From contig NZ_JBHFPV010000001.1 in NCBI RefSeq assembly GCF_042611095.1, positions 620,001 to 684,000 on the forward strand: a stretch of 64,000 bases of DNA. Reading direction: 5' to 3'. The notes under the pieces were generated by a model that did no database searches, was not told where the DNA came from, and worked only from the letters and a program-made list of their open reading frames with translations. Source of the stretch: Meishania litoralis. GTDB lineage: Bacteria > Bacteroidota > Bacteroidia > Flavobacteriales > Flavobacteriaceae. A program made the translations under genes and the position numbers. This document shows, one piece after another, positions 8,003 to 16,652 of the stretch (positions are counted from its first letter, which is position 1; the number at the start of each line of letters is the position of its first letter).

Positions 8003-10267
8003 ATGCAAGAAAACGATTATTCCCCAGGGCTTCTTCAATACATTCCCTTTTTCTATGTCATTTGGTCCGATGACCTTATAACGGCCTCTGAGCTGAATAT
8101 TGTTCAAAAAGCCATTGCCCAAGACACCGCGCTTACAAAAGGCGAACAAGACCTATTGTTTTCATGGTTGAATCCTGAAAGTCCGCCTTCGGATGAGGAG
8201 TTTAAAAAATGGAAACACGTTGTATCGAGTTCTAAAGTCAAGTTGATCGAAAGCGAGACCTATCCATTGACTACCTTCAGCCAAAAGGTCGTTTGCCAGT
8301 ATCATGATACTTGTCCGTTTAACGACAACCTAAAACATATCGAGGTAAATCTGGGCATACAGCCCAATCACTACAACCATCTTTTTGATGTGGAAGTGGT
8401 TCATGAAAGTACTTCCGATTTTTATGACGCCAAGGAAATCGACATGCTTTTAAAGGGAAAGCACGCCAATGTTGTAGATGATTTCAGAACCGTTTTAAAG
8501 AACGGTATTTTTAAATGGGACATCCATAGAAATAAGGAAGAATTTCGTGAAGTTGTTCTGGATCAAGTAAAGTTTCTTGCCGACAAAGGCTATGGGGCCC
8601 TGGCGTACCCCAGCGAGTACGGCGGAACAGGAAATATGGAAGGCTATGCATATATTTTCGAAAACCTGATATACGCCGACGCCAGTCTTACGATAAAATT
8701 CGGGGTACAATTTGGCCTTTTCGGAGGGAGTATTCAAAAATTGGGTACCAAAAAACATCATGACAAATACCTGAACGATGCCGGCAACGCACATTTATTG
8801 GGCTGCTTCGCGATGACAGAAACCGGTCATGGATCCAATGTTAGGGGCATTAAAACGACCGCTACTTACGACAAGACATCAGATAATATTATTATTCACA
8901 CTCCCGGAAGAAATGATAACAAAGAATATATCGGCAATGCCCTTCATTCAAAAATAGCCTCGGTGTTCGCGCAGCTCATCGTGGACGGAAAGAACCAAGG
9001 TGTACATGCTATTTTAGTTCCCCTCAGGGATTCTGACCATAACGTACTTCCGGGAATCAAAGTGGCCGACAATGGCTACAAACTAGGATTGAACGGTGTG
9101 GATAATGGTAAAATATGGTTTGATCAGGTTTCGGTTCCTCGAGAAAATCTTTTGGACAAATATGGCAAGATCGAATCGGACGGCACATACCATTCGGACA
9201 TTAAGAATCCTAACAAGCGTTTTTTTACCATGTTGGGTACACTGGTGGGGGGAAGAATCTGCGTAGCGCGGGCCGGGCTAGGAGGTGCTAAAATGGCCCT
9301 TGCAATAGCCGCTAAACATGCACTTAAACGCAGACAGTTCAACGATAGCATCAAAATACAGGAAGATTTATTGATGGACTATCCAACGCACCAATTACGT
9401 TTGACACCTTTGGTCGCCAGCGCCTATGTATATCATGTTGTCTTGGATAAAATGATGGAAATCTATTGTGATGATGCGCAGCCCGACAAGCGAAAAGTCG
9501 AGACACAGGTCGCAGGGCTCAAGTCTATTATCACATGGTATGCCAATGAAACAATTCAAGAGTGCCGCGAGGCCTGTGGTGGAAAGGGATATCTTATCGA
9601 AAATCGAATTGCCGACCTCAAGGGCGATGTTGATATCTTTACGACTTTTGAAGGCGACAATACAGTACTATTACAATTGGCCGCCAAAGGTGTACTTTCC
9701 GATTTCAAAGCTGAATTCAATAGCGCCGGTTTTACTTCGGTCCTTAAAATATTGGGCATGCAGTTAAGTGATAAGCTCACCACAATCAATCCGGTTTATT
9801 CGAACAAGGTCGATAAGGATCATTTGTACAACCCAAAGTTTCACAAGCACGCCTTCGACTATAGAACCCGACGATTGACCTATACCTTGGCCATGCGCAT
9901 TCGAGATTACATCAAAAAGGGCATTCCATCGTATCAGGCTTTTTTGAAAGTGCAGACCCATCTTTTGGTATTGGGCAAAGCCTATAGTCATGAATTGGCT
10001 TACAACATTTATTGCGATTTCACCAATGGAATTACCGATAAAAAAAATAGGTTGCTTTTTGAAAAACTTGGAACACTACATGCCTTGCATGAACTTCGAA
10101 AAGATGCCAGCTGGTATCTCGAACAAGGCTATTTTGGCAGCAACAAATCAAAGGCGATCCGTCAACGGGTCGAAAGATTATCTACCGAGTTGCGCCCTCA
10201 TATTGGTGTACTTGTAGACGGATTCGGTATTCCCTCGCATTGTATGACCGCGCCTATTGCCGAATAA
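8003..10267 (+). CDS. Acyl-CoA dehydrogenase/oxidase family flavoenzyme, long form
   Basis: A 754-residue FAD enzyme, about twice the length of an ordinary acyl-CoA dehydrogenase and close to the acyl-CoA oxidase layout. An unusual N-terminal domain (about 1-130) precedes the central beta domain with the flavin signature C-F-A-M-T-E-T-G-H-G-S-N (about 266-277). The C-terminal helical domain contains R-E-A-C-G-G-K-G-Y and F-E-G-D-N-T-V, where the Glu near 550 is the probable catalytic base. A further helical extension follows. It should introduce the first double bond of fatty acid beta-oxidation; whether electrons pass to oxygen or to a flavoprotein cannot be told from sequence. The gene ends 9 bp from the convergent GIN gene with no terminator visible between them. 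Confidence 0.88.
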   Translation: MQENDYSPGLLQYIPFFYVIWSDDLITASELNIVQKAIAQDTALTKGEQDLLFSWLNPESPPSDEEFKKWKHVVSSSKVKLIESETYPLTTFSQKVVCQYHDTCPFNDNLKHIEVNLGIQPNHYNHLFDVEVVHESTSDFYDAKEIDMLLKGKHANVVDDFRTVLKNGIFKWDIHRNKEEFREVVLDQVKFLADKGYGALAYPSEYGGTGNMEGYAYIFENLIYADASLTIKFGVQFGLFGGSIQKLGTKKHHDKYLNDAGNAHLLGCFAMTETGHGSNVRGIKTTATYDKTSDNIIIHTPGRNDNKEYIGNALHSKIASVFAQLIVDGKNQGVHAILVPLRDSDHNVLPGIKVADNGYKLGLNGVDNGKIWFDQVSVPRENLLDKYGKIESDGTYHSDIKNPNKRFFTMLGTLVGGRICVARAGLGGAKMALAIAAKHALKRRQFNDSIKIQEDLLMDYPTHQLRLTPLVASAYVYHVVLDKMMEIYCDDAQPDKRKVETQVAGLKSIITWYANETIQECREACGGKGYLIENRIADLKGDVDIFTTFEGDNTVLLQLAAKGVLSDFKAEFNSAGFTSVLKILGMQLSDKLTTINPVYSNKVDKDHLYNPKFHKHAFDYRTRRLTYTLAMRIRDYIKKGIPSYQAFLKVQTHLLVLGKAYSHELAYNIYCDFTNGITDKKNRLLFEKLGTLHALHELRKDASWYLEQGYFGSNKSKAIRQRVERLSTELRPHIGVLVDGFGIPSHCMTAPIAE

Positions 10268-10276
10268 AAAACCGCG

Positions 10277-11098
10277 CTACTTTTCTCTATGAAGTTGTGA
10301 CGTGTCGAGAAAATCAATCAATTTGATTTTTGCCGGACCATAAAAATAGGTTTTCGAATCACCTCGCGAAGAAAGTTCAAAATCTGCGTATGCATTGATA
10401 CGCGCGCTTGGCGAACCTTCTAGATCCGCACTTACCGTATTGGCTTCCAATTTTTCAGCTTTTAGGCTTGAATTACCCGAAATATTGACTAAAAATGTAT
10501 TGGTAGTTCCTTCCAACTTTGCCCCCGCACTCTCGGTCATTTTTAATATGTTTGAATCACTTACTGCATAAATACCGACATCGATTCGATCTTTTAGAAC
10601 TATATTCAAAGAATCGCTGTTGATATTTAAATCGCCCGAACTGCTTCCTTCCATATGTACTTGAACAAATGTACTATTGGTGTTCAATTGTAATTTGGAA
10701 CTGCCAAAAGTATTGATATAAAGCTGCTCACTTGAAATGATGTCCTTCATTTCAATTCGACCATCGAACATCGTTACGGACTCTAAGTAATTATAATCGA
10801 TTGTAATATCCAACTTCTTTTTACCGGTAATCTTGTAATACGATGTGATGATCAAAGTACTGTCTTGAACTTCAAATTTCAGTACATCGATCAAGTTGTC
10901 GTCAGCAGAAATAGCATAACCTTCAGATGAAGCCTTCTGTAAGGTGATATCCAGATCATCTTTTAACTCTATTGCGTTGAAGGCCGGCAGGCTCTCGCTT
11001 ACCTCTACAACGTTCCTGTTACCCTTGATCTTTGGTTTGCGCTGACCCATCGCCTGAAAACATAAGATCAGGGCGATAAAAAATATCATGTTCTTCAT
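10277..11098 (-). CDS. GIN-domain (DUF2807) exported protein
   Basis: A 273-residue protein with a signal peptide (1-19, ending A-M-G-Q). The rest is a repetitive right-handed beta-helix-like domain of the GIN family, with E-L-K-D-D-L-D-I-T-L near the start and recurring short strands such as L-K-L-Q-L-N, L-N-I-N-S-D-S-L and A-S-A-R-I-N-like segments. GIN proteins are common in Bacteroidota and their function is not established. It follows the cytochrome oxidase genes on the same strand but is separated from them by a terminator, so co-regulation is not implied. The family call is confident, the role unknown. Confidence 0.83.
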   Translation of the reverse strand: MKNMIFFIALILCFQAMGQRKPKIKGNRNVVEVSESLPAFNAIELKDDLDITLQKASSEGYAISADDNLIDVLKFEVQDSTLIITSYYKITGKKKLDITIDYNYLESVTMFDGRIEMKDIISSEQLYINTFGSSKLQLNTNSTFVQVHMEGSSSGDLNINSDSLNIVLKDRIDVGIYAVSDSNILKMTESAGAKLEGTTNTFLVNISGNSSLKAEKLEANTVSADLEGSPSARINAYADFELSSRGDSKTYFYGPAKIKLIDFLDTSQLHREK

Positions 11099-11212
11099 AT
11101 CGTATTCTTGTTATCAAGGAAGCTATTTTCTTTCTTGAATCGAAACCTTCCTTTAAAATAGAAAAACTCCCTCAAAACCCATACCGGGGAATTATGAACT
11201 AAATGTATCAAA

Positions 11213-11245
11213 AAAAATGCCCAACTTAAAAAGTAGGGCATTTTT
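11213..11245 (-). terminator. Terminator of the act-cox respiratory operon
   Basis: A 10-bp stem pairs 11213-11222 (AAAAATGCCC) with 11236-11245 (GGGCATTTTT). Above an A·A mismatch it extends by four more pairs around AAA. It lies about 20 bp beyond the coxA stop codon and can act in both directions. Confidence 0.85.
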
Positions 11246-11264
11246 GTCAAAACAAATAAAAGTT

Positions 11265-13085
11265 TTAATGCTGCAATTCTTCCTCATCCTCTTGTAGAGG
11301 TACCGTTTGCGGCACAAAATCTTGACCTGGAATCACATAATCACCATTCTCATCGGTCTTACTGTAATCATATGCCCAACGATGAACTTCAGGTATTGGT
11401 CCGTCCCAGTTACCGTGAATATGCTTAACCTCGGCAGTCCATTCCAAAGTAGTGGCTTTCCATGGATTTTTAGGACCTTTCTTCCCGAAGAAGATACTGC
11501 TTATAAAATTATAGGCAAATACCAATTGAGCACCCGCAGTTATCAGCGCGAAAACGGTCATCAACACCTGTATGTTGGTCATCTCGTCGAACATTGGAAA
11601 AGCGGTGTTCTCATAATATCTTCTAGGTACCCCGGCCATACCGATAAAGTGCATCGGAAAAAATATACCGTACGATCCGACCGCGGTAATCCAAAAATGG
11701 ACATAACCCAAATTTTTATTCATCATTTTACCCTCGAACATTTTGGGAAACCAGTGGTAAACTCCAGCAAACAATCCATATAATGCGGAAATACCCATTA
11801 CCAAATGGAAGTGAGCTACCACGAAATAGGTGTCATGGACATTGATATCCAAGGCGCTGTCACCTAAGATGATTCCCGTCAATCCCCCGGTAATGAAAGT
11901 CGATACCATGGCAATGGAAAACAACATACCAGGGTTCATCTGTAAGTTTCCTTTCCATAAGGTGGTAATCCAGTTAAACGCCTTTACAGCTGAAGGAATG
12001 GCGATCAACAAGGTTGTAAATGTAAATACCGATCCAAGAAAGGGATTCATTCCGGAAATAAACATGTGATGGCCCCAAACTATGGTCGACAAAAATGCAA
12101 TGGCTATGATAGATGCAATCATGGCCCGGTATCCGAAAATCGGCTTTCGTGAATTAACCGCCATAACTTCAGATACGATACCCATTGCTGGAAGAATTAC
12201 GATGTATACCTCAGGGTGTCCAAGGAACCAGAACAGGTGTTCGTACAATACCGGCGAACCGCCTTGATAATGCAACACTTCTCCCTGAATAAAGATATCA
12301 GATAGGAAAAAAGATGTTCCGAAGCTTCTATCCATCAACAACAGCAATGCCGCCGAAAGCAACACGGGAAAGGAAATTACCCCGATAATCGCCGTTACCA
12401 AAAATGCCCAAATAGTCAACGGCAGCCTGGTCATTGACATTCCCTTCGTCCTTAAATTGAGTACCGTAACAATATAGTTCAATGAGCCCAATAGTGAGGA
12501 AGCAATGAAAATTGCCATGGATACCAACCATAGGGTCATACCCATACCTGAACCTGCCTGTGCCATTGGCAACGCACTAAGGGGCGGATAAATCGTCCAA
12601 CCAGCTGCCGCCGGTCCGGCCTCGACGAATAATGAAATCACCATGATAACGCTTGACAAGAAGAAGAGCCAGTATGAAATCATATTCAAAAAGCCCGATG
12701 CCATATCTCGTGCACCTATCTGCAACGGTATCAATAGATTACTGAAAGTACCACTCAAACCAGCAGTCAATACGAAGAATACCATAATAGTTCCATGAAT
12801 GGTAACCAAGGCCAAATACATATCGGCATCCATAACCCCGCCGGGGGCCCACTTGCCCAATAATGTTTCCAAAATCGGAATGGATTCACCGGGCCAGGCC
12901 AACTGCATTCTGAACATAAGCGACATGGCTATACCAATGGTTCCCATAATAAGGCCCGTAATCAAATATTGCTTTGAGATCATCTTGTGATCTTGGCTAA
13001 AGATATATTTGGTTATAAAGGTCTCTTTGTGATGATGATGCCCTTCTGCATGATCTTCTACGTGTGCGTGTGCTGTGGCAGACAT
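11265..13085 (-). CDS. coxA: Cytochrome c oxidase subunit I (aa3 type)
   Basis: The catalytic subunit of the heme-copper oxidase, 606 residues with about twelve membrane helices. The CuB histidine and cross-linked tyrosine are seen in G-H-P-E-V-Y (His290, Tyr294). Further histidines occur in W-G-H-H-M-F and in H-D-T-Y-F-V-V-A-H-F-H-L-V. It reduces oxygen to water and pumps protons. It is the last gene of an operon that starts with the alternative complex III genes, 39 bp after coxB. An unusual feature is the histidine-rich cytoplasmic N-terminus (seven His in residues 6-19, including four in a row). Identification is secure. Confidence 0.98.
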   Translation of the reverse strand: MSATAHAHVEDHAEGHHHHKETFITKYIFSQDHKMISKQYLITGLIMGTIGIAMSLMFRMQLAWPGESIPILETLLGKWAPGGVMDADMYLALVTIHGTIMVFFVLTAGLSGTFSNLLIPLQIGARDMASGFLNMISYWLFFLSSVIMVISLFVEAGPAAAGWTIYPPLSALPMAQAGSGMGMTLWLVSMAIFIASSLLGSLNYIVTVLNLRTKGMSMTRLPLTIWAFLVTAIIGVISFPVLLSAALLLLMDRSFGTSFFLSDIFIQGEVLHYQGGSPVLYEHLFWFLGHPEVYIVILPAMGIVSEVMAVNSRKPIFGYRAMIASIIAIAFLSTIVWGHHMFISGMNPFLGSVFTFTTLLIAIPSAVKAFNWITTLWKGNLQMNPGMLFSIAMVSTFITGGLTGIILGDSALDINVHDTYFVVAHFHLVMGISALYGLFAGVYHWFPKMFEGKMMNKNLGYVHFWITAVGSYGIFFPMHFIGMAGVPRRYYENTAFPMFDEMTNIQVLMTVFALITAGAQLVFAYNFISSIFFGKKGPKNPWKATTLEWTAEVKHIHGNWDGPIPEVHRWAYDYSKTDENGDYVIPGQDFVPQTVPLQEDEEELQH

Positions 13086-13124
13086 TCTTATTTTGTTTTT
13101 ATTAATCTTGTAAAACTATATAAT

Positions 13125-14183
13125 CTATTGCATCGAAGCCATCGTCTGACCGAACGTCTGTTGCGCCTTCATCCATTCGTTGTATTCTTCTTCGGTCTCA
13201 ACAATAATTTTCATCTGCATATTATAATGTGACTTTCCGCAAATTTTGTTACAGAGCAAAACATAGTCGAATTCCCACGGATCTGAATTGGGTTCGCCGT
13301 TCGCAGCCCTTTCGGCCCTGATAATATTCGTTCGTTCGACCTTATCGATAACATCAGGGTTTTGTCTCATATCGGCAGTTGTTGTTATCGGTGTAAAAGA
13401 AAACTCTGTAATCATACCCGGAACACAGTTCATTTGGGCCCTGAAATGAGGAAAATAAGCCGAATGCAGAACATCTTGCGAACGAAATTTAAAGTTGACC
13501 TTTCGACCGACCGGAAGGTGCAGTTCTTTAACAATTACGTCATCGGAAGCATAGGTGTCGGCTTCGTCGAGTCCGAGTACGTTCGCCCTGTCGATATCGA
13601 TCATCCTAACATTGGCCCCTCCTAATACGTTATCGGCCCCCGCATAGCGCGCGGTCCAGTTGAATTGTTGGGCATAGAGCTCCACAACCAAGGGGTCATC
13701 ATCTTCGTTAATGTCCATTATATTGGTCCACGTGTACAACCCCCAAAGGATCAATGCAGCCAATACGATAACGGGAATAATAGTCCAAATTGCTTCCAAC
13801 TTATTACTATCGGCAAAGAACAGTGCCCTTCTACCTGCCTTACCACGATATTTATAGGCAAAATAATGCAACAAGAACTGGGTAAGCGTCTGTACGATGA
13901 AAATGATCACAAAAGACATCAGCATCAAGCTATCGTACTCGGCACCATGGGCCGAAGATGCCTCGGGCAAAAGAAACTTGCCGTATTTCCAAAAACTAAA
14001 AATGGTTATTGCATAAATGAATATCAGAAACGCAAGCAATAGGTACGCATTGTTCTTGTTGTCCTGTTCGTTCGCAATCTGTGCAGTCTCCGTTCTCAAC
14101 TGGGATAATTCGAAAATTTTGGTCATTTGCCAAATGGCAATGAAAACCAGTATTAAAACGGCTAAAGTTAATAATGTAGTCAT
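13125..14183 (-). CDS. coxB: Cytochrome c oxidase subunit II
   Basis: A 352-residue protein carrying the CuA centre that accepts electrons for subunit I. CuA ligands are visible as C311-x3-C315-x3-H319-x2-M322, with His240 upstream. The N-terminal half is longer than usual, with membrane helices near 2-20, 46-66, 86-108 and 131-152. There is no C-terminal CxxCH, so this is not a subunit II with a fused cytochrome c; electrons must come from a separate or complex III-bound heme. It sits between actF (28 bp) and coxA (39 bp), the arrangement expected for an alternative complex III-oxidase supercomplex. Confidence 0.97.
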   Translation of the reverse strand: MTTLLTLAVLILVFIAIWQMTKIFELSQLRTETAQIANEQDNKNNAYLLLAFLIFIYAITIFSFWKYGKFLLPEASSAHGAEYDSLMLMSFVIIFIVQTLTQFLLHYFAYKYRGKAGRRALFFADSNKLEAIWTIIPVIVLAALILWGLYTWTNIMDINEDDDPLVVELYAQQFNWTARYAGADNVLGGANVRMIDIDRANVLGLDEADTYASDDVIVKELHLPVGRKVNFKFRSQDVLHSAYFPHFRAQMNCVPGMITEFSFTPITTTADMRQNPDVIDKVERTNIIRAERAANGEPNSDPWEFDYVLLCNKICGKSHYNMQMKIIVETEEEYNEWMKAQQTFGQTMASMQ

Positions 14184-14211
14184 CGTATGATTTAGTATTA
14201 TACTTTACTTA

Positions 14212-15543
14212 CTAATAGTGAAAATGCTTGCTTTCTTCAATAAATGGATTACGTTTCGGTTGCAATGGCACAGTTGAAAGTGCCCTGAAAACCCAAAAAA
14301 TAAAGAATCCTGCAAAAAACATTATCGCACCGATCTCAGTGGTACCAATGTACCATTGGTCTCCTACGGTCGAAGGCATGATCATATTGAATATATCAAT
14401 ATAGTGTCCTACCAAAATTATAATTCCGGCCATGATCACAAACCAATTGACACGCTTGAAATCACTATTCATCAATATCAAGAAAGGAAACACGAAGTTC
14501 ATCGCCACCATTCCAAAAAATGGCAGTTTATAATCTTCGATGCGGGCAACGAAATAGGTAACCTCTTCCGGAATGTTCGAATACCATATCAACATGAATT
14601 GCGAAAACCATAGGTAGGTCCAGAAAATACTGAAACCGAACATAAACTTGGCCAAATCATGTATGTGGCTATCGTTAACATCGGGCAAATGGCCTTTTGA
14701 TTTTAAGTAGATGGTTACCATCGCTATTACGGTCACCCCTGAAACTATCATACCGGCAAAAGTATACCAACCGAACAAGGTACTGAACCAGTGTGGTTCC
14801 ACGCTCATGAGCCAATCCCAAGACATAATCGATTCTGAAACCAAATAGAAAACCAAAAAAGCGGCCGATATTCTAAAGTTTAGTTTGAAATTGGAATTAT
14901 CATCGGCCTCATCTTGTTTCAAGGATAATTTTCTTGAATACTCACGATATAAAATCCAACCGCCCAAAAAGATAGCGGCACGAATCAAAAAGAAGACGGG
15001 ATTCAGATAACCCGATTTTCCCTGCAGCAGATGGTCATGGGCCACAACATCGGCGTCCATCCAAACGAACAAGTGGTTCATGTGCATTACCGAAAGTACC
15101 AGAATGACGAATACGATTATACCTCCAGGAACCAAATAAGCCGTTATACCTTCCATGACCCTGAACAACAAAGGTGACCAACCGGCCTGCGCGGCACGCT
15201 GAATCGCATAAAAGGCCAATACTCCCAAGGAAATCATCATGAAAAAGAACGCGGCAACATATAAAGCGGCCCACGGCTTGTTGCGCAATTGCTGAAGTAG
15301 ATGCTCGTCATGTGAAGAATCATGTACTTCCCCATGACTTTCTGCCGCGACTCCATGCCCTTCATCGGCATGTGTTGCCTCGGCACCATGTGAACCTCCG
15401 TGACCATCACCATGGGCTGCAACCATTTCTTTTGCCTCTTCTACGGTACTCGGCATTGTAACAAAACCATAAGCCATTGCCAAGGCACCTACTACCATCA
15501 AAACGATGGCACCAATTTTTAACCTATTCGAAATTGTGTACAT
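14212..15543 (-). CDS. actF: Alternative complex III subunit ActF (membrane subunit)
   Basis: A 443-residue integral membrane protein with about ten helices, matching the second, ActC-related membrane subunit of alternative complex III, the quinol:cytochrome c oxidoreductase that replaces bc1. The first helix is at about 8-29. It is followed by a loop with nine histidines between residues 44 and 81 in H-G/S-H-D type spacing, then a helix from about 90. The gene lies 13 bp after actE and 28 bp before coxB. The His-rich loop looks able to bind metal, but I know of no role for it. Confidence 0.93.
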   Translation of the reverse strand: MYTISNRLKIGAIVLMVVGALAMAYGFVTMPSTVEEAKEMVAAHGDGHGGSHGAEATHADEGHGVAAESHGEVHDSSHDEHLLQQLRNKPWAALYVAAFFFMMISLGVLAFYAIQRAAQAGWSPLLFRVMEGITAYLVPGGIIVFVILVLSVMHMNHLFVWMDADVVAHDHLLQGKSGYLNPVFFLIRAAIFLGGWILYREYSRKLSLKQDEADDNSNFKLNFRISAAFLVFYLVSESIMSWDWLMSVEPHWFSTLFGWYTFAGMIVSGVTVIAMVTIYLKSKGHLPDVNDSHIHDLAKFMFGFSIFWTYLWFSQFMLIWYSNIPEEVTYFVARIEDYKLPFFGMVAMNFVFPFLILMNSDFKRVNWFVIMAGIIILVGHYIDIFNMIMPSTVGDQWYIGTTEIGAIMFFAGFFIFWVFRALSTVPLQPKRNPFIEESKHFHY

Positions 15544-15556
15544 ATTTAGCTATGTA

Positions 15557-16117
15557 TTATTTTATTAAGTCTTGCTTCAACTTCATGACATACTCCGACA
15601 CCTGCCACATTTCATGTGTATTCAATTGAGCGGCATAAGAACCCATTGAGTTCAAGCCATACTGAATTGTATGAAAACTAGTGCCTACCGTAATATTACG
15701 GGCGGCATCGGCATAACTGGGCACACCCAAGATTTTTTCACGTTTGACCAATGTACCTTGACCATCACCTTTGTCGCCATGACAGATGGCACAGTAAATG
15801 GTATAAAGCTCACGGCCGGCAGCCAAATTTTTGTCCATCTGCAAAGAATCCAAAGGGCTCTGGTTCAACCTTGCCAGTTCTTTTCCTTCTGGAGTATTTT
15901 CAAACTCATACGGCATCCATCCGCGTGGTATCGTATTGGCTGGAGGCACCATCGCCTCTTGGTTACTTGGCAAAAAGCCAATCTCGCCGTAAGTCTCATA
16001 ACCCACAGGCTCATACATATTGGGCATGTATTGATAGTTGCGGCTTTTTTCATGCATACAAGAGGCCGTTATAAAAAGAAGGCCAAATACGCCGATTATT
16101 TTTCCAACACTTTTCAT
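15557..16117 (-). CDS. actE: Alternative complex III subunit ActE (mono-heme cytochrome c lipoprotein)
   Basis: A 186-residue cytochrome with a lipoprotein signal (I-T-A-S-C, Cys20) and one heme site C109-A-I-C-H113, followed by G-D-K-G-D-G-Q-G, a common class I pattern. Met158 in N-S-M-G-S-Y is a likely sixth ligand. In alternative complex III this subunit passes electrons from the penta-heme subunit towards the oxidase or a carrier. The gene is packed between actD (2-bp gap) and actF (13-bp gap). Confidence 0.94.
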   Translation of the reverse strand: MKSVGKIIGVFGLLFITASCMHEKSRNYQYMPNMYEPVGYETYGEIGFLPSNQEAMVPPANTIPRGWMPYEFENTPEGKELARLNQSPLDSLQMDKNLAAGRELYTIYCAICHGDKGDGQGTLVKREKILGVPSYADAARNITVGTSFHTIQYGLNSMGSYAAQLNTHEMWQVSEYVMKLKQDLIK

Positions 16118-16119
16118 AC

Positions 16120-16650
16120 TTAATGAAGGTTTTTTTCTGATACGTTTATCTCTACAGCACCGGTATCCAACAGTAGATCTTTCAATTCTTTTTCATTGTC
16201 ATGAATTTCGATTTCCATGACAAAATGGTCGTCCGTAGTACGCACATCAGGATTTTCCGCTTTTTTGAACGGCCATAGTTTACTTCTTAAATAGAAGGTA
16301 ATAACCATTAAGTGTGCGGCAAAAAACACCGTCAATTCGAACATGATCGGTACGAATGCCGGCATGTTCTCGATATAGCTGAAACTGGGTTTGCCACCGA
16401 TATCCTGTGGCCAGTCTTCGATCATAATATAGTTCATCATCACGATGGCCACGGTCAAGCCCAAACAACCGTACATAAATGATGTAATGGCAATACGTGT
16501 CGGGGCAAGGCCCATTGCCTTGTCCAAACCATGTACTGGAAACGGGCAATATACTTCTTCGATATGATGCTTTGCAGTTTTTACTTTCTTGACCGCATGC
16601 ATCAGCACATCGTCATCATTGTAATATGCGTGAATAACTTTTGATGCCAT
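16120..16650 (-). CDS. actD: Alternative complex III subunit ActD (DUF3341)
   Basis: A 176-residue protein with two membrane helices (about 58-80 and 100-122) and soluble ends, matching DUF3341, the ActD subunit. The N-terminal soluble part contains V-Y-C-P-F-P-V-H-G, a family hallmark. It has no cofactor motifs and is thought to be structural in the quinol:cytochrome c oxidoreductase. Gaps of 2 bp on both sides, to actC and to actE, suggest tight translational coupling. Confidence 0.93.
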   Translation of the reverse strand: MASKVIHAYYNDDDVLMHAVKKVKTAKHHIEEVYCPFPVHGLDKAMGLAPTRIAITSFMYGCLGLTVAIVMMNYIMIEDWPQDIGGKPSFSYIENMPAFVPIMFELTVFFAAHLMVITFYLRSKLWPFKKAENPDVRTTDDHFVMEIEIHDNEKELKDLLLDTGAVEINVSEKNLH

Positions 16651-16652
16651 TT

